Positions 35,757 to 44,332 of a stretch of DNA of 64,000 nucleotides are shown one piece after another. Source of the DNA: Flavobacterium aestivum (GTDB lineage: Bacteria > Bacteroidota > Bacteroidia > Flavobacteriales > Flavobacteriaceae); contig NZ_CP113977.2 of assembly GCF_026870175.2 (NCBI RefSeq), positions 1,302,001 to 1,366,000 of the forward strand. The letters run 5' to 3'. A program made the translations under genes and the position numbers. The notes under the pieces were generated by a model. That model was given only the letters and a program-made list of their open reading frames with translations, did not search any database and was not told where the DNA came from. The number at the start of each line of letters is the position of its first letter. The first letter of the stretch is position 1.

Positions 35757-37988
35757 ATGAAATTTTCATTTAATTTTATTAGCCGAACCCAAGTAACTGC
35801 TAACGGACAAGCTAAAAACGCAAAGACGCAAAAATCAATATTTTTGATGTCTATTTCTTTTTCTCTATTTTCTTTATTCTCATTCGCTCAAGTGAAAGAC
35901 ACAACAAAGGTCAATCAACTTGATGAAGTTTTAGTTTCGGCTATACGGGTTACATCAAAAGCGCCAGTGACTTTTAGTAATTTGGATAAAAAAGATATTA
36001 AATTTCGAAATTTAGGGCAAGATATTCCGATATTGATGAATTACCTGCCTTCGGTAGTGACAACTTCAGATGCAGGAAATGGTGTGGGGTATACTGGAAT
36101 TAGAGTGCGTGGTAGTGATGCGACTCGTGTAAATGTAACGATCAACGGAATTCCGTATAATGATTCTGAAAGTCAAGGGACTTTTTGGGTAAATATGCCA
36201 GATTTTGCCTCTTCCGTTCAGAGTTTGCAATTGCAACGTGGGGTGGGAACTTCTACAAATGGAGCAGCGGCTTTCGGAGCGAGTTTGAATATGTTGACTG
36301 ATTTCTATTCGGATAAGGCTTATGGCGAAATTTCCAGTTCGTATGGAAGTTTCAATACGTTCAAAAATACGGTAAAATTCAGTACCGGTTTGATGAATGA
36401 CCATTTTGAAATTGCAGGTCGTTTGTCAGCATTGCAATCAGATGGATATGTAGACCGAGCTAGTTCAGATTTGAAATCGTATTTTCTTCAAGGAACTTAT
36501 GTTGGGAAAACAACTTTAATCAAAGCATTGACTTTTGGCGGAACCGAAAAAACATATCAATCTTGGTTTGGTGTAGATGCTGCAACTTTAGAAAGTGATA
36601 GAACTTTTAATGCAGCTGGAATGTTTAAGGATGAATTTGGGAATATTCGTTTCTATGATAATCAAACAGATAATTACCAACAAGATCACTATCAATTACA
36701 TTGGAATGAAAGAATCTCTGAAAAATGGAACACAAACCTAGCGTTTCATTATACCAAAGGGAAAGGATATTATGAAGAATATAAGGAAGACCAAGATTTT
36801 GCTGATTATGGTTTAGCGCCAATCGCTGCTTTACCAACTGTAAATACTACTGATCTTGTGCGTCAAAAATGGTTGGATAATGACTTTTATGGAACTACTT
36901 TTTCTGCCAATTATAAAGAAGACAAATGGGATGTCATTTTAGGTGGTGGATGGAATAAATATGAAGGAGACCATTTTGGGAAAGTGATTTGGGCAAGATA
37001 TGCTTCGACAAGTGAGTTGGGAGATCATTATTATGATGATTTTGCAGCCAAAACGGATGGCAATATTTTTGCTAAAGCAAATTATAAATTGAATGATAAA
37101 TGGGCGCTGTTTGGAGATTTGCAATTAAGAAACGTTACTTATAAGGCCAATTCATCAGAAACTGGTTTGGTTGATGATAACTTTAATTTCTTTAATCCAA
37201 AAGCGGGAGTAACTTATCAACTGAATGAAATCAACAGTTTTTATTTTTCGTATGCGAGAGCCAACAGAGAACCTAACAGAACTGATTATGAAAATGGAAG
37301 TCCAAAACCGGAAAAATTAAATGATTTTGAATTAGGATGGCGTTATCTTTCGGATCAAATTAAACTAAATGTCAATACGTATTATATGGGATACAAAGAT
37401 CAATTGGTTTTGACGGGAGAACTAGATGATGTTGGAGCACCAATAAGAGCCAATAGTGGTGATAGTTATAGACTTGGTTTGGAGGTTGATGCAACTTTTC
37501 AGCTTTCGGAAAAATGGGTGTTACAGCCTAATGTAACTTTGAGTCAAAACAAAAACAGAGATTTCTATTTTACAAGAGATGGTGTTTTACAAAATCTAGG
37601 AAATACAAATATTGCTTATTCTCCAGAGGTAGTGGCAGGGAATCGTTTAGGATTTACACCTATAAAAGATCTTCAAATGTCATTGTTCTCTAAGTTTGTA
37701 GGCGAACAGTATATGGGAAATATTGATTCGGATGGTTCAAAGTTGAAAAGCTATTTTGTGAATGACTTTAATATCTCGTATGAGTTTAGACCAAAAAGTA
37801 TTTTTAAGTCTATTTTGATTTCAGCTTTGGTCAACAATATTTTTGATAAGAAGTATGTGAGTAATGGATTTTTCTATACTTATGATGATGATTATAGTAA
37901 TCCACCAGCTATAAAAACAATAGAAGGTGCCGGTTATTATCCACAAGCAGGAATTAATATTTTGGGAGGACTGACTTTAAAGTTTTAG
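35757..37988 (+). CDS. TonB-dependent outer-membrane receptor, thiamine-regulated
   Basis: A 743-residue TonB-dependent receptor. The first ATG is 35757; ATG at 35847 (MSISFSLFSLFSFAQ) gives a more normal signal peptide and may be the true start. The plug domain follows (QLDEVLVSAIRV, LPSVVTTSDAGNG, GIRVRGSDATRVNVTINGIPYND, LQLQRGVGTSTNG), then the 22-strand barrel ending in a C-terminal Phe. The TPP riboswitch identifies its cargo as thiamine or a precursor, as predicted for similar THI-controlled receptors in Bacteroidetes. Confidence 0.95.
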   Translation: MKFSFNFISRTQVTANGQAKNAKTQKSIFLMSISFSLFSLFSFAQVKDTTKVNQLDEVLVSAIRVTSKAPVTFSNLDKKDIKFRNLGQDIPILMNYLPSVVTTSDAGNGVGYTGIRVRGSDATRVNVTINGIPYNDSESQGTFWVNMPDFASSVQSLQLQRGVGTSTNGAAAFGASLNMLTDFYSDKAYGEISSSYGSFNTFKNTVKFSTGLMNDHFEIAGRLSALQSDGYVDRASSDLKSYFLQGTYVGKTTLIKALTFGGTEKTYQSWFGVDAATLESDRTFNAAGMFKDEFGNIRFYDNQTDNYQQDHYQLHWNERISEKWNTNLAFHYTKGKGYYEEYKEDQDFADYGLAPIAALPTVNTTDLVRQKWLDNDFYGTTFSANYKEDKWDVILGGGWNKYEGDHFGKVIWARYASTSELGDHYYDDFAAKTDGNIFAKANYKLNDKWALFGDLQLRNVTYKANSSETGLVDDNFNFFNPKAGVTYQLNEINSFYFSYARANREPNRTDYENGSPKPEKLNDFELGWRYLSDQIKLNVNTYYMGYKDQLVLTGELDDVGAPIRANSGDSYRLGLEVDATFQLSEKWVLQPNVTLSQNKNRDFYFTRDGVLQNLGNTNIAYSPEVVAGNRLGFTPIKDLQMSLFSKFVGEQYMGNIDSDGSKLKSYFVNDFNISYEFRPKSIFKSILISALVNNIFDKKYVSNGFFYTYDDDYSNPPAIKTIEGAGYYPQAGINILGGLTLKF

Positions 37989-38020
37989 TAACTCAGTATT
38001 ATATGAAATTATATGAACAA

Positions 38021-38056
38021 ACAAAAAACCTGAAAGTCAACTTTCAGGTTTTTTGT
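38021..38056. terminator. Bidirectional terminator after the TonB receptor
   Basis: Perfect 16-bp stem ACAAAAAACCTGAAAG with TCAA loop; A and T tracts lie within the stem. Confidence 0.93.
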
Positions 38057-38470
38057 TTAATTGTAAACTCTAATAATATTCGCGTTTACTTCTACCCGGT
38101 ATTGTTTCAAGGGATATTTCATGTTTCCTAATCCTGTAAATAAGCTGTATTCTTTATTATCACATGCACAAATGGCATTAACACCTTTTACTGTCATGGT
38201 AGAGCATGTGCTCAATTCCTGATTGGGGCAGGCAGCATCAAATGCGTTGTAACCACTTCCGGTATTAAAAACAATAATGCCTCGTGCGCCAGCATTTGCA
38301 TAATAAATAGAGTTACTCGGATATTTTAATGTAGAATAGGTTGGTAAATTGGTGTTTAGATCTACAGTAAAATTGTAATTTGGAATGTAGGGATTTGTGT
38401 TAGAATTTTCGTTATTGCTGCATCCAAGGAAAAAAAAGGAGGCAATACTTAAAAGAATGTATTTTTTCAT
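38057..38470 (-). CDS. Rieske-like lipoprotein without iron-sulfur ligands
   Basis: A 137-residue lipoprotein with lipobox FLGC. The rest resembles a small Rieske ferredoxin-like beta fold (GIIVFNTGSGYNAFDAACPN, then CACDNKEYSLFTG and YPLKQYRVEV). A true Rieske site needs CxH and CxxH. Here the first position reads CPN and the second CACDNKEY, so both histidines are missing and a 2Fe-2S cluster is unlikely. Cysteines may form disulfides instead. Function unknown. Confidence 0.75.
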   Translation of the reverse strand: MKKYILLSIASFFFLGCSNNENSNTNPYIPNYNFTVDLNTNLPTYSTLKYPSNSIYYANAGARGIIVFNTGSGYNAFDAACPNQELSTCSTMTVKGVNAICACDNKEYSLFTGLGNMKYPLKQYRVEVNANIIRVYN

Positions 38471-38638
38471 ATAAAGACAATATTTTTTAAAAGAGATATA
38501 GGATTTGCAACCAGATTAGTGATATGCATATTTCATCATCAAAAATTAAGTATAAAGTATTAGTTAAACAAATTTAATTTATTTAACTTTGAAATAGATA
38601 TGATTAACATATAATTATAGACTGAGAAAAAAATATAG

Positions 38639-38675
38639 TATCTTTGTGGAAAGAAATCCCGTCCTGATGGGATTT
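38639..38675 (+). promoter_or_regulatory. greA promoter -7 element and leader hairpin
   Basis: TATCTTTG at 38639-38646 fits TAnnTTTG. About 8 nt later a stem AAATCCC/GGGATTT (38654-38675) followed by six T looks like an intrinsic terminator inside the greA leader, 27 nt before the start. Confidence 0.6.
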
Positions 38676-38701
38676 TTTCTATTTATATAAATGACGAAAT
38701 T

Positions 38702-39178
38702 ATGAGCGCAATATCTTATTACACAGCGGAAGGATTAAAAAAATTAAGAGAAGAATTAGATTATTTAAAAAGTGTGATGCGTCCAAAAGCATCTGCTGAT
38801 ATAGCCGAGGCAAGAGATAAAGGAGATCTTTCTGAAAATGCAGAATATGATGCAGCTAAGGAAGCCCAAGGAATGCTAGAGATGAGAATCGCTAAACTAG
38901 AAGAGGTACATTCTAATGCTAGATTAATTGATGAGTCTAATTTAGATCTTTCGAAAGTATTGGTTTTGTCGAATGTGAAAATCAAGAACCAAACTAACGG
39001 AATGGAAATGAAGTATACACTTGTTGCCGAAAGTGAAGCCGACTTGAAAACTGGAAAAATATCGGTTACATCACCTATAGGAAAAGGTTTGTTGGGTAAA
39101 AGAGTAGGGGAAGTTGCAGAAATTACAGTTCCTAACGGTGTTTTGAAATTTGAAATTCTGGAAATTACCAGAGAGTAA
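38702..39178 (+). CDS. greA: Transcription elongation factor GreA
   Basis: A 158-residue GreA that stimulates transcript cleavage by stalled RNA polymerase. The N-terminal coiled coil (about 1-77) includes DIAEARDKGDLSENAEYDAAKEAQ, whose acidic tip residues act in cleavage. The C-terminal FKBP-like domain ends with TSPIGKGLLGKRVGEVAEITVPNG. Full length. A terminator-like hairpin in its leader suggests attenuation. Confidence 0.97.
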   Translation: MSAISYYTAEGLKKLREELDYLKSVMRPKASADIAEARDKGDLSENAEYDAAKEAQGMLEMRIAKLEEVHSNARLIDESNLDLSKVLVLSNVKIKNQTNGMEMKYTLVAESEADLKTGKISVTSPIGKGLLGKRVGEVAEITVPNGVLKFEILEITRE

Positions 39179-39252
39179 TCTTTAGTAATTAGATGGTAGT
39201 TTCTGTACCTTCTCTATGTTTTTTATTCTAAATTTTTAAATATAAAAATAAC

Positions 39253-39642
39253 ATGAGTTCTATTTTTAAAAAAATCATTGATGGAGAAATTCCATGTTAC
39301 AAAGTTGCTGAAGATGAAAACTTTTTGGCTTTTTTGGACGTAAATCCCAATGCAAAAGGACATACACTTTGTATTCCTAAGCAAGAAATAGACAAGTTTT
39401 TTGATATCGAAGATGAATTGTATCTTGGATTGATGAAGTTCTCTAAAAAAGTAGCCACTGCTCTTGAAAAAACAGTTCCTTGTAAAAGAATTGGTATGGC
39501 AGTAATTGGCTTAGAAGTTCCTCACGCACACGTGCACTTAATCCCTTTGAATGAAATGGGAGAAATGACATTCAAGCACAAAGTGAGTTTGACAAAAGAA
39601 GAATTTGAGGCTTTGGCAAAAAGGATTCAAGAGAATTTATAA
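39253..39642 (+). CDS. HIT-family nucleotide hydrolase/transferase
   Basis: A 129-residue histidine-triad protein starting SSIFKKIIDGEIPCYKV. The active site is H91-A-H93-V-H95 followed by LIP. The family hydrolyses adenosine phosphoramidates and similar nucleotides. It follows greA by 74 nt in the same direction and may share its transcript. A clear terminator follows. Confidence 0.94.
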   Translation: MSSIFKKIIDGEIPCYKVAEDENFLAFLDVNPNAKGHTLCIPKQEIDKFFDIEDELYLGLMKFSKKVATALEKTVPCKRIGMAVIGLEVPHAHVHLIPLNEMGEMTFKHKVSLTKEEFEALAKRIQENL

Positions 39643-39662
39643 AAATATTATAGACATAAGAG

Positions 39663-39706
39663 CACGAATCTTTTAAGGACTAATTTAAAAGATTCGTGTT
39701 TTTTTA
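39663..39706 (+). terminator. Terminator after the HIT gene
   Basis: 14-bp stem CACGAATCTTTTAA with its complement, followed by seven T. Confidence 0.9.
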
Positions 39707-39724
39707 TGCCAAAAAATAAATGTT

Positions 39725-40891
39725 ATGAAGGGTACATTTTTATTTTTGATGTTTACAATTATTGGTTTTGGACAATCAAAAGTGACCTATACTTTGATAG
39801 ATGCTAAAATGGATAAAATTCCCCACGATTTAAGTATAACAACAACTGGAATCGCGGAATATATTAATGCCAATTTCAAATCTGAAAATGATAAAGTGAG
39901 AGCAGCTTTTTATTGGACAGCATCAAATATTAGATATGATATTCAGAACATAGGGTCTATTGATTATAAAGAAATATCTCAGGATAAAATAAAGAATACG
40001 CTGCTTACCAAGAAAGGAGTCTGTATTCATTATGCGGAGGTCTTTAATGATATTGCTAAAAAAGTGGGAGTTAAATCCTATCTTGTTTACGGATATACAA
40101 AACAAAACGGAAAAGTTGATATACTGTCACACGCATGGTGTGCTGCTAGAATCGATAATGCTTGGTGGCTTTTTGATCCAACATGGGGAGCAGGTTATAT
40201 TCAGAATAAGAAGTTTATCAAAAAAATAAATAATCTCCATTATAAAGCAGCTCCAAGTCAATATATAGCAACCCATATGCCTTTTGATTATTTGTGGCAA
40301 TTTTTAAATTATCCGGTAACCAATCAGGAGTTTATTGACGGGAAAACACAATTAAATAAAGCTAAACCTATTTTTGATTTTGTAACTCAAATTGAGGATT
40401 ATGATCGTTTGTCAGATCTTGACAAAGCAAGAACGTCTTTGATCCGAATGGAAAAAAACGGCGTTAAAAATAATTTAATCCGAGAAATAATTCTTTCAAG
40501 AAAGAGTGAAGTAGAGGCTCTTCAGAATAACGATGCAATGGCTAAGCTGGAGGTAATCAGTAATGATTATAATCAAGCTATAGTTATGTTTAATGATTTT
40601 ATTTTGTACCGTAATAAAAAATTCAAGCCAGCTTTACCAGATGAAGTGATTAGGGAAATGATTGAAACCCCAAAGCAAAAAATAGTAGATTGTCAAAACC
40701 GTATTTATGCGATTGGTAGTTATAATGACGCCAATGCTGCGAGTGTAAAATCATTAAAAAATGCAATAATAGATGTACTTAAACAAGTAGAAGCACAAGA
40801 AAAATTCGTTAATGATTATTTAAGTAAAAGCAAATTAGCTAGAAAAGCAATGTTTACCAAAGTGACATTTATTGGTATTCCCTCTAGATAG
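39725..40891 (+). CDS. Exported transglutaminase-like protein
   Basis: A 388-residue protein with a signal peptide ending GFGQ. The transglutaminase/protease-like core has the triad Cys100 (KKGVCIHYAEVFNDI), His136 (LSHAWCAARI) and Asp151 (WWLFDPTWGAGY), as in the kyphoscoliosis-peptidase-like group. The C-terminal half is helical with no known motif. It could be a peptidase acting in the periplasm or outside. The stop overlaps the convergent kinase gene by 8 nt. Confidence 0.88.
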   Translation: MKGTFLFLMFTIIGFGQSKVTYTLIDAKMDKIPHDLSITTTGIAEYINANFKSENDKVRAAFYWTASNIRYDIQNIGSIDYKEISQDKIKNTLLTKKGVCIHYAEVFNDIAKKVGVKSYLVYGYTKQNGKVDILSHAWCAARIDNAWWLFDPTWGAGYIQNKKFIKKINNLHYKAAPSQYIATHMPFDYLWQFLNYPVTNQEFIDGKTQLNKAKPIFDFVTQIEDYDRLSDLDKARTSLIRMEKNGVKNNLIREIILSRKSEVEALQNNDAMAKLEVISNDYNQAIVMFNDFILYRNKKFKPALPDEVIREMIETPKQKIVDCQNRIYAIGSYNDANAASVKSLKNAIIDVLKQVEAQEKFVNDYLSKSKLARKAMFTKVTFIGIPSR

Positions 40892-42041
40892 AAGTATGCT
40901 CTTTTTTAAAACTGATTTGCATTGTAGTTCCTTTTCCAATCTCAGAGCTTAATACTTTTATGTGTCCTTTGTGATATTTCTCTACAATTCTTTTGGTAAG
41001 TGAGAGACCTAATCCCCAACCTCTTTTTTTGGTAGTAAATCCAGGTTCAAATATTGTATTGAACTCCTTTTTGGGAATACCACTCCCTGTATCGATAATG
41101 CTTATCTTAACAAAATGGGCATCTTCTTCAATGTTTAAAGATAGTTTGCCTCTTCCTTTCATGGCATCAATAGAGTTCTTTACAAGATTTTCTATAGTCC
41201 AACTGTGTAAAGTTGGGTTGAACAATATATTTATTGGAGTTTGTGGTGCCTTGAACGTAAAATCAATTTGGTTTGAAAATCGAGCAATTAAATAGTCAAA
41301 AGAATTTTTAGTTTCTTCAATAATGTCTTTGTTCTCCAGTTTAGGTTCAGACCCAATTTTAGAGAAACGATCCGTAATAGTTTGCAAACGTTCTATATCT
41401 TTTTCAATTTCTATCGTTATGGATTCGTCTACATTGTCCAATTTTAAAATTTCTAACCAACCAATTAAGGAGGAGAGAGGCGTTCCTATTTGGTGTGCTG
41501 TTTCTTTCGCCATTCCAGCCCACAGTTTGTTTTGGGTTGCCACTTTGTTACTTTGGTAGAAATTATATATCAAAAAAGCAATTAAGATAATAATAAGAGA
41601 TAAAGCAATAGGATAATACTTTAGTTTGTCTATCAAAGAGGAATCACCATAATATAATTCTTGTGATTTTCCAGGAGCATAAATGATTTTTATTGGCTCA
41701 TTTTCACTTTTCAATTCATTTAAATATTCTTGAGCTTTTATTTTATCTTTTATAATAGTTTCATCAATATTTACTGAGTTGATAATACTGTCATTTTCTG
41801 TTAGAATTAAAGGAATAGTGGTGTTATTGCTAAATATTTGAAGGGGTAAATCTACTTCGGTATTTTCTCCTGCATTGATTAGTGTTTTTTGAGCTGTTGC
41901 CCAAAGATTCATTTTTATCCGTTCCTCATTTTTGAATATTTGAAAAAATGTATAGGTGTTCCAAAGGATAATGGAGATAATTAGAAAGGAAATAAAAACG
42001 ATAATCCAACGAATAGGGTTGTTGCTTTGCGAAAAAATCAT
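40884..42041 (-). CDS. Sensor histidine kinase (orphan)
   Basis: A 385-residue membrane kinase. TM1 is about 11-27 and TM2 about 143-161, enclosing a 115-residue periplasmic sensor region of no known family. The H-box is AHQIGTPLS with phospho-acceptor His183. The HATPase has N-box ENLVKNSIDAM (284-294), G1 DTGSGIP (317-323), F-box FEPGFTTK and G2 GWGLGLSL (341-348). All catalytic elements are intact. There is no response regulator next to it, so its partner is elsewhere. Confidence 0.94.
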   Translation of the reverse strand: MIFSQSNNPIRWIIVFISFLIISIILWNTYTFFQIFKNEERIKMNLWATAQKTLINAGENTEVDLPLQIFSNNTTIPLILTENDSIINSVNIDETIIKDKIKAQEYLNELKSENEPIKIIYAPGKSQELYYGDSSLIDKLKYYPIALSLIIILIAFLIYNFYQSNKVATQNKLWAGMAKETAHQIGTPLSSLIGWLEILKLDNVDESITIEIEKDIERLQTITDRFSKIGSEPKLENKDIIEETKNSFDYLIARFSNQIDFTFKAPQTPINILFNPTLHSWTIENLVKNSIDAMKGRGKLSLNIEEDAHFVKISIIDTGSGIPKKEFNTIFEPGFTTKKRGWGLGLSLTKRIVEKYHKGHIKVLSSEIGKGTTMQISFKKEHTSI

Positions 42042-42298
42042 AAATGTAAATTTGTGGTATAAATATAGCGAAATATATAGGAGTGGGATTGTGTTATGCC
42101 AAAAATCATTGTTTTTAGGCGCTTGTTCTTACTGTTCGTTATATTCCTGATTAACAAAAACTATGGCAAAAAGCTTTGTTTTTATAAATCGGGAGATACT
42201 ACTTGCATCAGGACTAGGCCTTTTGTAGTTATAATATAATTGTGGAATAATCGGTAATCTTACGGCTATTTTGTTATTTTTGTCCAAATAAAAATTTT

Positions 42299-43186
42299 AT
42301 GATTAGTATTGATCCAAAAAGTATTGAGACCGTAAAACTACAAGGGTATTTGCAAAGTTCCGTAGGGCCTAGACCTATTGCTTTTGCTAGTACTATTGGC
42401 GAAAGTGGAGTCCCTAATTTGTCACCTTTTAGTTTTTTTAATGTGTTTAGTGCCAATCCGCCTATACTTGTTTTTTCGCCAGCAAGAAGAGTACGCGACA
42501 ATACAATTAAGCATACCTTAATCAATGCAGAAGCTACTGGAGAAGTTGTGATCAATGTGGTAAATTATGATATTGTGCAACAAGCCTCTTTGGCAAGTAC
42601 TGAGTATGCTGATGGAGTTGACGAATTTTTAAAATCTGGACTTACACCAGTACCATCAGATGTTGTGAAGCCTTTTAGAGTTAAGGAATCTCCAGTACAG
42701 TTTGAATGCAAAGTGACACAAATCATTCCGTTAGGGACAGAAGGCGGAGCAGGAAATTTAATTCTTTGTGAAGTTGTTAGAATGCATATCAATGAAGCGA
42801 TTCTGAATGAAAATGGTGCTATTGATCAACATAAAATTGACTTGGTTTCCAGATTAGGAGCTAATTGGTATTCTAGATCCAATCAAGGATTGTTCGAAGT
42901 GCCAAAGCCATTGACAACATTAGGGATTGGTGTAGATGCCATACCGGATTTTGTAAAAAACAGTCCAGTTTTTGATGGAAATGATTTAGGGATGTTAGGT
43001 AATATTGAAGCCTTGCCCACAACAGAAGAAGTTAGTATATTTGTAGATCAAAATTTTGCCGTAAAGGCAGTTTTGAGCTCGGATGACCAGGAAAAAGTAC
43101 ACTTGGAAGCCAAAAGGTATCTCTTAAATAATGATGTACTTTCGTCTTGGAAAGTGCTTTTAGCCAAAAAAATAAATTCAAAATAA
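42299..43186 (+). CDS. Flavin reductase family protein (FMN-binding split barrel)
   Basis: A 295-residue protein. The first 200 residues match the flavin reductase-like domain (SVGPRPIAFASTIGESGVPNLSPFSFFNVFSANPPI, ANPPILVFSP, EVVINVV, SPVQFECKV). The remaining 95 residues form a helical extension. TATTTTTG at 42275-42282 is a likely -7 element. The 257 nt upstream hold no gene. The substrate is unknown. Confidence 0.88.
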   Translation: MISIDPKSIETVKLQGYLQSSVGPRPIAFASTIGESGVPNLSPFSFFNVFSANPPILVFSPARRVRDNTIKHTLINAEATGEVVINVVNYDIVQQASLASTEYADGVDEFLKSGLTPVPSDVVKPFRVKESPVQFECKVTQIIPLGTEGGAGNLILCEVVRMHINEAILNENGAIDQHKIDLVSRLGANWYSRSNQGLFEVPKPLTTLGIGVDAIPDFVKNSPVFDGNDLGMLGNIEALPTTEEVSIFVDQNFAVKAVLSSDDQEKVHLEAKRYLLNNDVLSSWKVLLAKKINSK

Positions 43187-43206
43187 CAATAATTAAATAA
43201 AAGAAG

Positions 43207-43581
43207 ATGGAAGTATTAGGAAAAATTAAAGTTGTTAACCCAGAACAACAAGTAAGCGCATCATTTAGAAAAAGAGAGCTGGTTGTTACTACTGATGAGC
43301 AATATCCACAGCACATCATGATAGAATTTACACAAGATAAATGTGATTTGCTAAGCAATTATAACATAGGGGAAGCCGTAAAAGTTTCTATCAATTTAAG
43401 AGGAAGAGAATGGGTTAATCCACAAGGAGAAACTAAATATTTTAATAGTATTCAAGGATGGAGAATTGAAAGAATGGCTGCTGATGCACCAGTTCAACAA
43501 GCTCCTCCAATGCCAGCAGCTGCTACTTTTGCACCAGCTACTAACTTAAATGAAGAAGAAGCAGACGATTTGCCATTCTAA
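43207..43581 (+). CDS. DUF3127 protein with SSB-like acidic tail
   Basis: A 124-residue protein. The N-terminal about 90 residues form an OB-like beta domain of the DUF3127 family (VLGKIKVVNPEQQVS, FRKRELVVTT, VKVSINLRGREW, YFNSIQGWRIER). A Pro/Ala-rich linker leads to the end EEADDLPF, which is identical in kind to the tip of SSB. A role in single-stranded DNA transactions is inferred. It follows the flavin reductase by 20 nt. Confidence 0.88.
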   Translation: MEVLGKIKVVNPEQQVSASFRKRELVVTTDEQYPQHIMIEFTQDKCDLLSNYNIGEAVKVSINLRGREWVNPQGETKYFNSIQGWRIERMAADAPVQQAPPMPAAATFAPATNLNEEEADDLPF

Positions 43582-43604
43582 GATATAAAAGAGTAATTAG
43601 AATT

Positions 43605-43648
43605 AAAAAGTCAGAAGTTTGAGGTTACTTGAATTTCTGACTTTTTTT
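43605..43648 (+). terminator. Terminator after the DUF3127 gene
   Basis: Stem AAAAAGTCAGAA/TTCTGACTTTTT with an 18-nt loop and T tract; the aat gene starts 18 nt later. Confidence 0.8.
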
Positions 43649-43665
43649 ATTTTTGAAATTGAAAA

Positions 43666-44304
43666 ATGTATTACTTATCTAAAGCTTTATTCTTTCCACC
43701 AGTTTCTGACGCTGATGTTGATGGAATTCTTGCATTTGGAGGTGACTTGTCTCCAGAGCGGTTGCAGTTAGCCTACAAAAGCGGAATTTTTCCTTGGTTT
43801 AACGAAGGAGAACCAATTATTTGGTGGGCTCCCGACCCTAGGATGGTATTATTCTTTGATGAATTGATTGTTTCAAAAAGTATGAGAAATATTCTGAATC
43901 GGAATCATTTTAAAGTTACTTTCAATCAAAATTTTAGAGAAGTTATTTCTAATTGTCAGCAAGTAAAGCGAAACGGGCAGATCGGAACCTGGATTACCAA
44001 TGAAATGATTGATGCTTATTGTAAACTCAACGAATTGGGAATGGCAAAATCGGTTGAGGTATGGCAGAACGATCAATTGGTTGGTGGATTATATGGTATC
44101 GATTTGGGCCATGTTTTCTGTGGTGAAAGTATGTTTTCTTTGGTTTCAAATGCTTCTAAAGTTGCTTTTATAGCTTTGGCTAATCAGCTTAAAAAAGATA
44201 ATTACCAACTTTTAGATTGCCAAGTGTATAATGAACATCTTGAAAGTTTAGGCTGTGTAGAAATAGAAAGAACCGTTTTTATGGAGATTTTAAAAACGGT
44301 TTAA
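43666..44304 (+). CDS. aat: Leucyl/phenylalanyl-tRNA-protein transferase
   Basis: A 212-residue enzyme that adds Leu or Phe to proteins with N-terminal Arg or Lys, marking them for ClpS/ClpAP-type degradation (N-end rule). Signature text: FPPVSDADVDGILAFGGDLSPERL, GIFPWFNEGEPIIWWAPDPRMVL, GGLYGIDLGHVFCGESMFS. Full length. Confidence 0.96.
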   Translation: MYYLSKALFFPPVSDADVDGILAFGGDLSPERLQLAYKSGIFPWFNEGEPIIWWAPDPRMVLFFDELIVSKSMRNILNRNHFKVTFNQNFREVISNCQQVKRNGQIGTWITNEMIDAYCKLNELGMAKSVEVWQNDQLVGGLYGIDLGHVFCGESMFSLVSNASKVAFIALANQLKKDNYQLLDCQVYNEHLESLGCVEIERTVFMEILKTV

Positions 44305-44332
44305 TTTCTTAGTTGTAAAGTAAGTAAAAATC

